Origin: Clostridia bacterium
GTDB taxonomy: Bacteria > Bacillota > Clostridia > Oscillospirales > CAG-272
NCBI GenBank assembly: GCA_017450965.1
Contig: JAFSSQ010000079.1
Location: 1-34,326, forward strand
Length of the DNA stretch: 34,326 nucleotides
Reading direction: 5' to 3'
In this document: in pieces, positions 7,954-15,987 of the stretch
Position numbering within the stretch: the stretch's first letter is position 1
Layout: every line of letters begins with the position of its first letter
The notes under the pieces: model-generated
Told to the model about the DNA's origin: nothing
Databases searched by the model: none
What the model saw: only the letters and a program-made list of their open reading frames with translations
Made by a program: the position numbers and the translations under genes

Positions 7954-7995
7954 AAAAAGCCGCGCCGCCCGTTCCGATATTCAGCGGGCGGCGCG
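7954..7995 (-). terminator. Intrinsic terminator after sepF
   Basis: An 11-bp GC stem (CGCGCCGCCCG at plus 7961-7971 with its complement at 7985-7995) and a 13-nt loop, followed in the minus direction by GCTTTTT (T-run at plus 7954-7958). It sits 17 bp past the sepF stop. Confidence 0.8.
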
Positions 7996-8011
7996 GGACT
8001 TTTACGCAAAA

Positions 8012-8494
8012 TCAAAATCTGTAGGTATTCTCTTCTTCCTCGGCGTTCTCTTCCGTCCCCTTTGCCGCCTCGGTCATCGGGTCGCCGGTCACGGTCACGT
8101 TGCCGGGCGTGATAACGTAGGTGTTGTTGGAGACCTTGCGGATATCGCCCTTGATGGCGAACGCAACGCCGGAGAGGAAGTCGATCAGCCGTTTGGCGGT
8201 GTCCTTGGCGGTCGCCTCCAGGTTGAGGACCACGGTGCGGCGGGCAAGCAGATGCTCCGCGATCTGATCCGCGTTTTTGAAGCTCTCGGGGCGGACGACC
8301 TTCAGCTCGATCGCGCTGCCGGAGATGTTGACCGGCGCGGGAGAGGACTCAACGGGAGAGGTGTACTCCGCTTCCGCCGCGCCGTTATCCTCTTCGGTCT
8401 GATCGCCGTAGCCGCCGGTATACTCGTCGGCATACCCGTCCTGCTCGTAAGCGTCGTCATCCTTGAATCCTTTGAACAAATCTTTCAGTCCCAT
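8012..8494 (-). CDS. sepF: Cell-division protein SepF
   Basis: 160 aa. The amphipathic N-terminal membrane helix MGLKDLFKGF is followed by an acidic, Tyr/Gly-rich linker and the SepF/DUF552 core (about 70-145) with VVRPESFKNADQIAEHLLARR split over its length, VVLNLE, RLIDFLSGV and VSNNTYVITP. SepF anchors FtsZ to the membrane at the septum. Start choice: GGAGG (8501-8505) lies 6 nt before the ATG at 8494. An in-frame ATG six bases upstream would leave no spacing, and longer frames reach into yggS. It has its own promoter in yggS and its own terminator. Confidence 0.95.
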   Translation of the reverse strand: MGLKDLFKGFKDDDAYEQDGYADEYTGGYGDQTEEDNGAAEAEYTSPVESSPAPVNISGSAIELKVVRPESFKNADQIAEHLLARRTVVLNLEATAKDTAKRLIDFLSGVAFAIKGDIRKVSNNTYVITPGNVTVTGDPMTEAAKGTEENAEEEENTYRF

Positions 8495-8528
8495 TTTCAT
8501 CCTCCGAAAATATATCGTTTTTGTTTTT

Positions 8529-9242
8529 TCACTTGGCAAACGCCGCCCGTCCGAGGCGGACCAGATTGGCGCCTTCTTCCACAGCGATCTCAAAGCTGTC
8601 GCTCATCCCCATGGAAAGAATAGAGGTATTATTATAACTACCTATATTATGGCGTTTTTTTTCGAAAATGTCAATAAAAATCTGATAAGTTTCCCGAAAA
8701 TATTTTCGGTACTCCTCCTTTTCCCTGCAAACGGGCGCCATCGTCATCAGCCCGCGCACGCGAAGATGGGAAAAGGCGAACGCTTCGTCGAGAAAACGGT
8801 CGGCCTCCTCGGGTAGGATCCCGCCTTTGTTTTCCTCCCGGCCGCTGTTGATCTCCACCAGAACGTCCTGCACGATCCCGCGCTTGGCCGCCTGTTTTTC
8901 GATCTCTTCAGCCAGTTTCAGCGAGTCGAGCGAATGGATCAGCGCCACCCGTCCGACGACGTATTTTGCCTTGTTCGTCTGCAGGGAGCCGATGAAATGC
9001 AGTTCCCCGCCTGCGAGATCGAGCCGGTCGATCTTCTCGAGCAGCGCGGGAACGCGGTTCTCCCCGAAGAGGCGCACGCCCGCCGCCGCGCAGTAGTTCA
9101 TCTCCTCCGCCGTGGCGTACTTGGAGGCGAGCAGGAGCCGCGGCTCCTGCCCGTAAGGCGAGCGGGCGGCCGCCGCCGCGAGTTTTTGCCGGATCTGCGC
9201 CAGATTCCGGTCCAGATAGGAAAAATCCCGTGTCTCTTCCAT
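8529..9242 (-). CDS. yggS: YggS-family pyridoxal-phosphate homeostasis protein
   Basis: 237 aa, normal length. The PLP lysine region reads RLLLASKYATAEEMNYCAAAGVRLFGENRVP over about residues 35-65. HFIGSLQTNK, IHSLDSLKLAEEI, VRGLMTMAP and LSMGMSDSF are conserved family blocks. These fold type III PLP proteins buffer vitamin B6 and amino-acid pools and often neighbour sepF. The stretch around HNIGSYNNTS (plus about 8620-8680) is strikingly AT-rich with codons such as ATA, AGT and AAT that are rare elsewhere here. That patch coincides with a promoter for sepF. Confidence 0.94.
   Translation of the reverse strand: MEETRDFSYLDRNLAQIRQKLAAAAARSPYGQEPRLLLASKYATAEEMNYCAAAGVRLFGENRVPALLEKIDRLDLAGGELHFIGSLQTNKAKYVVGRVALIHSLDSLKLAEEIEKQAAKRGIVQDVLVEINSGREENKGGILPEEADRFLDEAFAFSHLRVRGLMTMAPVCREKEEYRKYFRETYQIFIDIFEKKRHNIGSYNNTSILSMGMSDSFEIAVEEGANLVRLGRAAFAK
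8646..8674 (-). promoter_or_regulatory. Internal promoter for sepF inside yggS
   Basis: Minus-strand -35 TTGACA (plus 8669-8674), a 17-bp A-rich spacer and -10 CATAAT (8646-8651). It lies in the AT-rich patch of yggS, about 150 bp before the sepF start. Just downstream is an inverted repeat AGGTA-N10-TACCT (plus 8624-8643), around and after the expected start site, that could bind a regulator. Confidence 0.65.
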
Positions 9243-9254
9243 CGTTTCTCCCGA

Positions 9255-10652
9255 TCAGTCAAAAATCAGTCCGTCGTAAAGTCCGGTGCCGGATACGATC
9301 ACCTCGTCGTAAAGCTGCAGCGCGCCGTAGACCGTCTCGATCCGGGCGTTCTCCGGGACGCGCCCCTCGCTCTCCCCTTCCGCGGGCGGCAGGGTGTCAA
9401 GCGGCTCTCCCCGCTCGTCGATCAGCCGGGTCACGGGCGCGGTCTTCGCGCTGATATAGGCGTAGCCGTCCACGGTGCCGATCACGTCGGCGACGCGGAA
9501 AAGAACGGTATTGCCGAAGCGGGCGTAGACGCCGGTATAACCGTCCACAAACCGGAGCGCGGAGCGCGGGACGCGCAGCCCGTCGTACGACGCTACCTGC
9601 ACGGCAACGCTGTGCCGCCGGATGGTCTCCGGTCCGTTTTTCTGTTCGTCGGAGGAATAGACGAGCAGGAGCCGGTCTCCCTCCGGAACGGCGTTCTCCA
9701 GCTTCATCTCAAGCGAGAGGTCTCCGCAGTCGGTGAAGGTGATCTTTCTCTTTTCCCCGATCCGGAAGCGGTCGCTTTCCGCCGCGTCGAGCGTCAGGGC
9801 GAGATACCACATCCGCGAGGACGCCAGCTTGCCGACGGCGGCCGGATCCTTCTCCGCCGGGAGCGCCGCCAGTTCGTCGAGACGGGAGGGGGTCAGCCCC
9901 TCCAGCGCCGCGGCGGTAAAGACGCTCTCATAGCCGTCGGTATCGGAATAAAAGATCCCCGGATAGGGCGCGCGGACCTCGGCGCTCCGGCCGGTCAGGG
10001 TCGCCGCCAGCCGCGTCCGCTCGGCCGTGAGCGCCTCCACTTCCGCCGCGTAATCGGTGCGGGAATCGACGATCAGCGCCTTGCGGTTGAGGGAAACGAG
10101 CAGCTCGTCCGTCAAAGCGAGCGCGCGGGAGGGGTCCCCCGCCGCCAGTTGTTGATAATAGCGGGTCAGCGCGGAGGAAACGGTGTTCTCCAGCGCTTTG
10201 GTATAGGAAAGCGAGGGATTACTGCCGACCGAGGAGTTTTCCAGAACGGCGATCTCCGCGTCCATCTTTTTTAAGCGGGCGGTGATCCCCGCGCTGTCGG
10301 TATTTTCGTAGGTAACGGCCAGCAGTTCGCCCGCGGCGGCCCGCTTCCCGTCTCCCATCCGGTAGTCCGCCGCGCCCCGGTAAACGGAGGTCAGCGCCGT
10401 CTCGTCCCGGAAAAGAAACCCGGACGCCGGGATCGTCTCCTCCGCCGAGGCGAAGAGCGCCGTCTGCGTGGCGATGCCGGACTCAAAGCCGCCCGTCACG
10501 TGCCAGACGATATAAAACGCGATCCCCAGAACGAGCAAAACGGAAAAAACGCCGAGGATCACGCCGCGCAGATACGCGGTGTCGAAATAATCGGAAAGCT
10601 TCCGCCCCGGTCTTTTTTTCGCCGTGTTCGTTTCGTTTCTGCTTTCGTCCAT
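9255..10652 (-). CDS. HlyD-like membrane-anchored adaptor protein of the yggS-sepF neighbourhood
   Basis: 465 aa. A basic cytoplasmic N-terminus is followed by one transmembrane helix (roughly residues 30-53, GVILGVFSVLLVLGIAFYIV). An extracytoplasmic part then has a biotinyl/lipoyl-like segment (GDGKRAAAGELLAVTYEN), a helical coiled region and later beta-rich domains. This layout fits HlyD/membrane-fusion adaptor proteins. No partner transporter is encoded nearby, and its position beside the sepF cluster suggests an envelope or division role (inference). Start: ATG at 10652, weakly preceded by GAGTG. A GTG at 10661, overlapping the miaA stop, would add three residues. Confidence 0.7.
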   Translation of the reverse strand: MDESRNETNTAKKRPGRKLSDYFDTAYLRGVILGVFSVLLVLGIAFYIVWHVTGGFESGIATQTALFASAEETIPASGFLFRDETALTSVYRGAADYRMGDGKRAAAGELLAVTYENTDSAGITARLKKMDAEIAVLENSSVGSNPSLSYTKALENTVSSALTRYYQQLAAGDPSRALALTDELLVSLNRKALIVDSRTDYAAEVEALTAERTRLAATLTGRSAEVRAPYPGIFYSDTDGYESVFTAAALEGLTPSRLDELAALPAEKDPAAVGKLASSRMWYLALTLDAAESDRFRIGEKRKITFTDCGDLSLEMKLENAVPEGDRLLLVYSSDEQKNGPETIRRHSVAVQVASYDGLRVPRSALRFVDGYTGVYARFGNTVLFRVADVIGTVDGYAYISAKTAPVTRLIDERGEPLDTLPPAEGESEGRVPENARIETVYGALQLYDEVIVSGTGLYDGLIFD

Positions 10653-10657
10653 CCCGT

Positions 10658-11599
10658 TCACTCAAAAAGCAGCGCCACCGCCTCGTCGGCGAGGCGCGCC
10701 GTTTCCTTCATTTTTCCGTTTTCGTCCGCGAAAAGCCACCGGACGTAGGGCATCGACGCGTACCACGTCTGCTGGCGCTTGGCGTAGCGGCGGGTCGCCG
10801 CCGCCAGCCGCGCGATCGCTTCCTCCTCCCCCTCCTCGCCGTCGAGGTAGGGAAAGAGCTCCTTATACCCGATCGCCTGCGCCGCGGCGGCGCAGGAATC
10901 GAAAAAGCCCCGGCGGCGCAGCGCCGCCGTCTCCGCGGGCAGTCCCGCCGCGAACATCGCGCGCACGCGCGCCTCGATACGGGCGGCGCGCGCCTCGGGC
11001 GAGGAAAAGCGCAGGGCGATCACCCGGTAGTCCCGCACCGTCCGCCCCTGCGGAGTCAGACGGTCAAGTTCGGTCTTGGTCTTTTCATTGGCGAGGCAAA
11101 GCCCGATCGCCCGCAGGACCCTGCGGGTGTTGTTTTCGTGGATCCGCTGTGCCGCCGCCGGATCGAGCGCGCGCAGTTTTTCGTGCATGGCTGCGGCGCC
11201 TTTTTCGGCAAGCTCCGCTTCGAGAGCGGCGAAAAGGTCCGGCGGGACTTCCTTTTTTTCCTCGGGATAGCCCCCGCGCAGGAAGCTGTCGAGATAGAGC
11301 CCCGTTCCGCCGCAGAGGATCGGGATCCTCCCACGGGAGAGGATCTCCCGCTCGGCCGCCTCCGCCTCCCGCACGAAATCTCCGGCGGAAAACGGCTCGT
11401 TTGCCTCACGGATATCGATCAGGTGATGGGGGATCCCCCGTCTCTCCTCTTTTGTCGGTTTGGCGGTCCCGATATCGGCGCCGCGGTAGACGAGCATCGA
11501 GTCGCAGGAAATGATCTCGCCGGAGAAGCGGAGCGCCAGTTCAACGGCGAGCGCGCTTTTGCCGGACGCCGTTACGCCCGCCACGGCGATCCCGGTCAT
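10658..11599 (-). CDS. miaA: tRNA dimethylallyltransferase
   Basis: 313 aa. The P-loop is GVTASGKS (residues 8-15), with Val where the family usually has Pro. Further blocks are the IISCDSMLVYRGADIGTAKPT substrate loop split over 28-48, IPHHLIDI, LCGGTGLYLDSFLRG and the QAIGYKE motif. It transfers dimethylallyl to A37 of tRNAs reading UNN codons. The frame is open further upstream into the hydrolase gene but only the MTGI start has homology; it overlaps the hydrolase stop in an ATGA. No hfq or mutL neighbour is present. Confidence 0.95.
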   Translation of the reverse strand: MTGIAVAGVTASGKSALAVELALRFSGEIISCDSMLVYRGADIGTAKPTKEERRGIPHHLIDIREANEPFSAGDFVREAEAAEREILSRGRIPILCGGTGLYLDSFLRGGYPEEKKEVPPDLFAALEAELAEKGAAAMHEKLRALDPAAAQRIHENNTRRVLRAIGLCLANEKTKTELDRLTPQGRTVRDYRVIALRFSSPEARAARIEARVRAMFAAGLPAETAALRRRGFFDSCAAAAQAIGYKELFPYLDGEEGEEEAIARLAAATRRYAKRQQTWYASMPYVRWLFADENGKMKETARLADEAVALLFE

Positions 11600-12522
11600 C
11601 CGATCCGCGCCTCCATCCAGCCGATGAGTTCGGCGATCCGTTCCTTCCGGTCGGTCTCGTTGTGGACCTCGTGCCGGTCGCCCTCGCAGAGGGTAAGGGT
11701 GAGGTCGGTCACGCCCGCCTCGCGCAGACGGCGGGCGACCTCCTCCGGCCCCTTGCCGTAGGCGCCGACGGGGTCCTCCGCGCCGGAGAGGATCAGGGTG
11801 GGCAGGGCGGCGGGATAAGAGGCAAACCACCCCGGCTCCGAGACAGCCGCGAGCAGGTCGGAGAGAACGTAAAAGCCCTCCGCCGTGAAAAGATAATTAC
11901 AGTACGGATCTTTATCGTAACGGGCGACGATCTCGGCGTCCTTGGTCAGCCAGTCGTGCTTGGACGCCGGGTTTTCGATCCGCTTGTTATAGGCGCCGAA
12001 AGCGATGGAATCGAGCATTTTGCTGCGGTGCCGCCCGCCCTTCAGAGAAGCGACGAGGGACGCCGCCGTCTTCCCCGCTTTAGCCGCGGGGTTCGGGCCT
12101 CCCGTGCCGGAGATGACGAAGCCGGCAAGCCCCTCTCCGTGCCGGACGGCGTACAGCCGGGCGATAAAAGATCCCATACTGTGTCCGAAGAGAAAAACGG
12201 GCAGCCCGGGCAGGCGGTTTGTGAGGATCCCGCGCATCGTGTGCAGATCCTCGCAGAGGATCTCTTTTCCGTCTTTTTTGGGCAGATAGCCGAGCTCCTG
12301 CGCGTCCCTGGCGGTGTCGCCGTGGCCGATATGGTCCGCCCCGCCGAAGGCGAAGCCCGCCTCCGCAAACGCTGCGGCGACCTCCTCATAACGACCGACG
12401 TACTCGCACATCCCGTGCGAGAGGAGCACGGCCGCTTTGGGCGCTCCCTCCGGCAGAAAGATCTTGTACGCCGAGGCGCTTTTTCCGTCCGCGGACGGGA
12501 AGGTTCCGGTTTCTCTGATCAT
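11596..12522 (-). CDS. Alpha/beta hydrolase, monoacylglycerol-lipase/PldB type
   Basis: 308 aa, cytoplasmic, no signal peptide. The oxyanion region is VLLSHGMCEYVGRYEEVA. The nucleophile elbow is GHSMG with Ser115, the acid is Asp250 in SGAEDPVG and the base is His284 in GDRHE. This set fits the serine-aminopeptidase-like Hydrolase_4 family, which includes lysophospholipases and monoacylglycerol lipases; the substrate is unknown. The stop overlaps miaA (ATGA). Upstream, a GGACCG/CGGTCC hairpin directly precedes the GAAGGAG ribosome-binding site in the 36-bp gap after the PfkB-like gene and might modulate translation. Confidence 0.88.
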   Translation of the reverse strand: MIRETGTFPSADGKSASAYKIFLPEGAPKAAVLLSHGMCEYVGRYEEVAAAFAEAGFAFGGADHIGHGDTARDAQELGYLPKKDGKEILCEDLHTMRGILTNRLPGLPVFLFGHSMGSFIARLYAVRHGEGLAGFVISGTGGPNPAAKAGKTAASLVASLKGGRHRSKMLDSIAFGAYNKRIENPASKHDWLTKDAEIVARYDKDPYCNYLFTAEGFYVLSDLLAAVSEPGWFASYPAALPTLILSGAEDPVGAYGKGPEEVARRLREAGVTDLTLTLCEGDRHEVHNETDRKERIAELIGWMEARIG

Positions 12523-12558
12523 AACGCACTCCTTCGGACCGGGCGGTCCTTTTGTTTT

Positions 12559-13497
12559 TTACAGAATGTTACGCTTGCGGCAGTACGCCTCGATCTCCCG
12601 CGGATGCGGAAGATCCGCCGCCGAGCCGGCGCGTTTTTCCGAGAGGATCGCGGCGACGTTGGCGAAACGGCAGGCCGTTTCCGCCTCTCTTGTCGCGTCG
12701 TAGGCGTAAACGAAGGCGCCGAGAAAGCACGCCGCCGTCCCGGGAAGGTCGAGCGTCCGCTCCTCCGGCGGCGCGATAAGGCTCTGGTAGGTCCCGTCGT
12801 AGAGGAAGACCCCCCGCTCCCGGAGGCGGATGATATAATAGCGGGCTTTGACATAGGAGGAAAGCTTCATCGCCGCGGCGAGGCACCCGTCCATCGTATC
12901 GGGTGAAACGCGGGTGGCGCGGCCGGCCTCCTCCTCGGTGAGCACGAGCGCCTCGCACCGTCCGATCTGGCCGAGGACGGTCGCGTTGCGCATCCGGTCC
13001 GCCGTGAGAAAGAGCGCGGCGCCCTGCTCGTCCGCCGTTTCGGCGACGTATTCGAGAAGTCCGACGGGCAGCGAGGTCGCGGCGCAGACGGACGCGGGAC
13101 GGGAGGCGAACGCCTCCTCCGCGTACTGACGGCGGAAGGCGCCGTAAGCGCCGGGAAAGTAAAAACTGCGTTCTTTTTCGCCGCTCTCCGCGAGGTGGAG
13201 GCGGAGCGCGGTCTTCTCGGCGGGGTCGGCATAAAACCACGGGGAGTCAAATCCCCGTTTTTCCGCCAGGCGGCGGATCGCCGCGCCGGCGGCGTCCTCC
13301 CCGACGGCGGAACAGAGCCGCGCCTCCGCGCCGCAGAGCGCGATCTGCGCCGCGGCGAGCAGGCCAAAGCCGGACATCGCGCTCTCCCAGCCGCCGTATT
13401 CGGTTGTCGTTTCCCCGAGCAGGGGGATCTGATCGACGCGGCAGGTGATCTCTTCCTCGCAGGCGCCGAAGACGACGATTTGCTTTTCGCTTGCCAT
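12559..13497 (-). CDS. PfkB-family protein lacking the catalytic Asp (possible pseudokinase)
   Basis: 312 aa, ribokinase-like length. The fold is recognisable from IVVFGACEEEI at the start, SAVGEDAAGAAIRRLAEKRG (about 85-105) and the C-terminal CFLGAFVYAYDA...CRFANVAAILSEKRAGSA. The ATP/catalytic motif, normally DTTGAGDAF, reads DLPGTAACF: the catalytic base position is Ala256. The sugar-binding GGKGANQA block is likewise replaced by GWESAMSGFG. It heads the long minus-strand cluster with a good promoter and GGAGGGAG before the ATG. No frameshift or stop is seen, so it looks maintained. It could be a ligand-binding regulator (inference). Confidence 0.75.
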   Translation of the reverse strand: MASEKQIVVFGACEEEITCRVDQIPLLGETTTEYGGWESAMSGFGLLAAAQIALCGAEARLCSAVGEDAAGAAIRRLAEKRGFDSPWFYADPAEKTALRLHLAESGEKERSFYFPGAYGAFRRQYAEEAFASRPASVCAATSLPVGLLEYVAETADEQGAALFLTADRMRNATVLGQIGRCEALVLTEEEAGRATRVSPDTMDGCLAAAMKLSSYVKARYYIIRLRERGVFLYDGTYQSLIAPPEERTLDLPGTAACFLGAFVYAYDATREAETACRFANVAAILSEKRAGSAADLPHPREIEAYCRKRNIL

Positions 13498-13534
13498 GCT
13501 TTCTCCCTCCGGGAAAATCGTTCGCTTTGCTTTG

Positions 13535-13563
13535 ATTATACTCTCCTTTTCCGTATAAATCAA
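13535..13563 (-). promoter_or_regulatory. Promoter of the twelve-gene division/translation cluster
   Basis: Minus-strand -35 TTGATT (plus 13558-13563), a 17-bp spacer and -10 TATAAT (13535-13540), 38 bp before the PfkB-like start codon. No other promoter this strong was seen upstream of miaA, ylmG, divIVA or ileS. Confidence 0.8.
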
Positions 13564-13617
13564 GCCTTTCCCGCGACGCCGGGGAAAAAGATAAAAATTC
13601 ACAATCTGCCGCTTGCA

Positions 13618-13646
13618 TTGTTTTGCCGGTTTTGTTACACTATAAG
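13618..13646 (+). promoter_or_regulatory. Promoter of the small membrane protein
   Basis: -35 TTGTTT (13618-13623), a 17-bp spacer and -10 TATAAG (13641-13646). An overlapping alternative is TTGCAT with TACACT, also 17 bp apart. Confidence 0.55.
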
Positions 13647-13673
13647 AGGGAAAACCGGAAAGGGGTGAACGAT

Positions 13674-13964
13674 ATGTGTAAAAACAAACAAAACAAATCC
13701 GGCGCGATCAAGACCGTGCTCCTGATCATCGGCGCTCTGACCGTGGTCTGCGGGATCATCGCCGCGATCAAGGCTCTGGAGCCGAAGATCAAGTCTCTCT
13801 TTTCCTGCTGCCGCATGGAAGACGACGAGGAAAAGGAGAAGGACGAAGACGGAACGGGCGCGGCAGAAGCGCTTGAAGACGCGGCGGAAAAGATCGCCGA
13901 GGAGGCAAAGGACGCCGCAGAAGCAATCGGCGACGCCGCCGAAGACCTCGTGAAAAACGACTGA
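13674..13964 (+). CDS. Small single-pass membrane protein with acidic Ala-rich helical tail
   Basis: 96 aa, not assigned to a named family. A basic N-terminus (MCKNKQNKSG) precedes one transmembrane helix (about residues 12-35, TVLLIIGALTVVCGIIAAIK), a CC pair, and then a strongly acidic region. The end is an Ala/Glu/Asp amphipathic helix with near-heptad repeats (AAEALEDAAEKIAEEAKDAAE). It resembles YtxH-like or LEA-like stress proteins in composition, which is not proof of function. The start at 13674 follows an AGGGGTG at good spacing. It is monocistronic between its own promoter and a bidirectional terminator. Confidence 0.7.
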   Translation: MCKNKQNKSGAIKTVLLIIGALTVVCGIIAAIKALEPKIKSLFSCCRMEDDEEKEKDEDGTGAAEALEDAAEKIAEEAKDAAEAIGDAAEDLVKND

Positions 13965-13970
13965 CAGCAA

Positions 13971-14011
13971 AAAAGAAGGGGACCGCCGTCCGGCGTTCCC
14001 CTTCTTTTTTT
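13971..14011. terminator. Bidirectional terminator between the small membrane protein and thrS
   Basis: AAGAAGGG pairs with CCCTTCTT, with an inner CGCCG/CGGCG stem. A T-run follows on the plus strand and the A-run at 13970-13974 gives a T-run on the minus strand, so it can end both converging transcripts. Confidence 0.85.
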
Positions 14012-15950
14012 ATCTGTTTTCCCGCGTCTTGTTCTTTTCTTCCTCTTTCATCTTGGCAAAGAACGCCGCCCGGTCCATCGGGTACTGCTCGCCGACGCGG
14101 TTGCGGACGGAAACGGAGTTCCCCTCCACCTCCTTGTCGCCGATGATCAGCATATAAGGGATCTTGTCCATCTGGGCGCTGCGGATCTTCCAGCCGGTCT
14201 TCTCCGAGCGTTTGTCCACCGTTACGCGGAAGCCCTCGGCCGAGAGGTCGGCGGCGAGCGCGTCGCAGTATTCGTTGTGGCTGTCGGAGATCGGGAGGAT
14301 GCGGATCTGCTCGGGCGCCATCCACATCGGCAGCGCGCCGGCGTACTTTTCCAGCAGCAGGGCGAGGGTGCGCTCGTAGCAGCCGATCGAGGTGCGGTGG
14401 ATGATATAGGGGCGCTTCTTTACCCCGTCGCGGTCGGTGTATTCCATCCCGAACTTTTCCGCGAGGAACTGGTCGATCTGGATCGTGATCAGCGTGTCTT
14501 CCTTGCCGAAGACGTTTTTGATCTGGATATCGAGCTTCGGTCCGTAGAAGGCGGCCTCCCCGATCCCGATCTTGTAGGGGATCTGCAGGTCGTCGAGGAT
14601 CTTTTTCATCACGCCCTGCGCCTCGTCCCAGTCCGCCTGCGTGCCGATATACTTCTTCGTGTCGTTCGGATCCCACTGGGAGAAGCGGTAGGAAACGTCG
14701 TCGTAGAGCCCGACGGTTTTCAGCATATAGATCGCCAGCTCCAGGCAGGAGGCGAACTCGTCCTCGAGCTGCTCGGGGGTGCACATCAGGTGCCCCTCGG
14801 AGATCGTGAACTGCCGGACGCGGATCAGCCCGTGCATCTCGCCCGAGTCCTCGTTGCGGAAGAGGGTGGACGTTTCGTCGTAGCGGAGCGGCAGGTCGCG
14901 GTAGGAACGCGCGCGGTTGAGGTAGCACTGGTACTGGAAGGGACAGGTCATCGGCCGGAGAGCAAAGCACTCCTTCGTCTCGTCGGCGGGATCGCCGAGG
15001 ACGAACATCCCGTCCAGATAGTGATCCCAGTGGCCGGAGATCTTATAGAGCTCTCTCTTCGCCATATACGGGGTCTTGGTGAGCTGCCAGCCGCGGCGCG
15101 CCTCCTCGTCCTCGACGAAGCGGGAGAGGATCTGGATGACCTTGGCGCCCTTGGGGAGCAGGATCGGCAGACCCTGCCCGATATAGTCGACGGTAGTGAA
15201 ATACTCGAGCTCCCGTCCGATCTTGTTGTGGTCGCGCTTCTGCGCCTCCTCCATCTGCGCGAGGTGCGCGTCGAGCTCCGCCTTTTTCGGGAAGGCGACG
15301 CCGTACACGCGCTTGAGGACCTGGTTTTTCGCGTCTCCCTCCCAGTAGGCGCCGGTGCACTGGAGCAGCTTGAACGCCTTGACGGCGCCGGTGGAAAAGA
15401 GGTGCGGGCCGGCGCAGAGATCGGTGAACTCGCCCTGACGGTAGAAGGAGATCTCCTCCCCCTCCGGCACGCGGTCGATGAGAAGGACCTTCCACGGCTC
15501 GCCCTTCTCCCGCATCAGGGCCTTCGCCTCCTCGCGGGGCAGGGTGAAGCGCTCGATCTTCAGGTTTTCCTTCACGATCTTCGCCATCTCCCCCTCGATT
15601 TGCGCGAGCTGGTCGGGGCCCATCGGCTCCTCCGTGTCGAAGTCGTAGTAAAAGCCGCTCTCCGTCGCCGGGCCGATGGTCAGCTTGGTCGCGGGAAAGA
15701 GACGCTTGACCGCCTGCGCGAGGATATGGGACGCCGTGTGCCAGAAGGTCTTCTTCCCTTCCGGATCTTCAAACGTGTAAAGCGAGATGGCGGCGTCCGC
15801 CGTGAGCGGAGTCGTCAGATCGACTGTCTCCCCGCCGATCCCGGCGGACAGCACGTCGCGGGAGATCGCTTCCGCCGCGCGGGCGGCTTCATAGACGGTC
15901 GTTCCCCGCTCGACGGAGACGGCCTTTTCACCGAATGTGATCTGGATCAT
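14010..15950 (-). CDS. thrS: Threonyl-tRNA synthetase
   Basis: 646 aa, full length. An N-terminal TGS domain (1-65) precedes the editing domain with HTASHILAQAVKRLFP. The class II core contains GHWDHYLDGMF, FALRPMTCPFQYQ (motif 1/2 region), FRNEDSGEMHGLIRVRQFT and EAAFYGPKLDIQ. The C-terminal anticodon-binding domain ends with DKIPYMLIIGDKEVE. It charges tRNA-Thr in the cytoplasm. AAAGGAAT precedes the ATG. Only 37 bp separate it from the DUF362 gene, whose leader carries a T-box, so both genes should rise when uncharged tRNA-Thr accumulates. Its stop codon lies in the shared terminator. Confidence 0.97.
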   Translation of the reverse strand: MIQITFGEKAVSVERGTTVYEAARAAEAISRDVLSAGIGGETVDLTTPLTADAAISLYTFEDPEGKKTFWHTASHILAQAVKRLFPATKLTIGPATESGFYYDFDTEEPMGPDQLAQIEGEMAKIVKENLKIERFTLPREEAKALMREKGEPWKVLLIDRVPEGEEISFYRQGEFTDLCAGPHLFSTGAVKAFKLLQCTGAYWEGDAKNQVLKRVYGVAFPKKAELDAHLAQMEEAQKRDHNKIGRELEYFTTVDYIGQGLPILLPKGAKVIQILSRFVEDEEARRGWQLTKTPYMAKRELYKISGHWDHYLDGMFVLGDPADETKECFALRPMTCPFQYQCYLNRARSYRDLPLRYDETSTLFRNEDSGEMHGLIRVRQFTISEGHLMCTPEQLEDEFASCLELAIYMLKTVGLYDDVSYRFSQWDPNDTKKYIGTQADWDEAQGVMKKILDDLQIPYKIGIGEAAFYGPKLDIQIKNVFGKEDTLITIQIDQFLAEKFGMEYTDRDGVKKRPYIIHRTSIGCYERTLALLLEKYAGALPMWMAPEQIRILPISDSHNEYCDALAADLSAEGFRVTVDKRSEKTGWKIRSAQMDKIPYMLIIGDKEVEGNSVSVRNRVGEQYPMDRAAFFAKMKEEEKNKTRENR

Positions 15951-15987
15951 GATCGTAATTCCTTTCTGTATCTTCAGTCTTTCTTTT

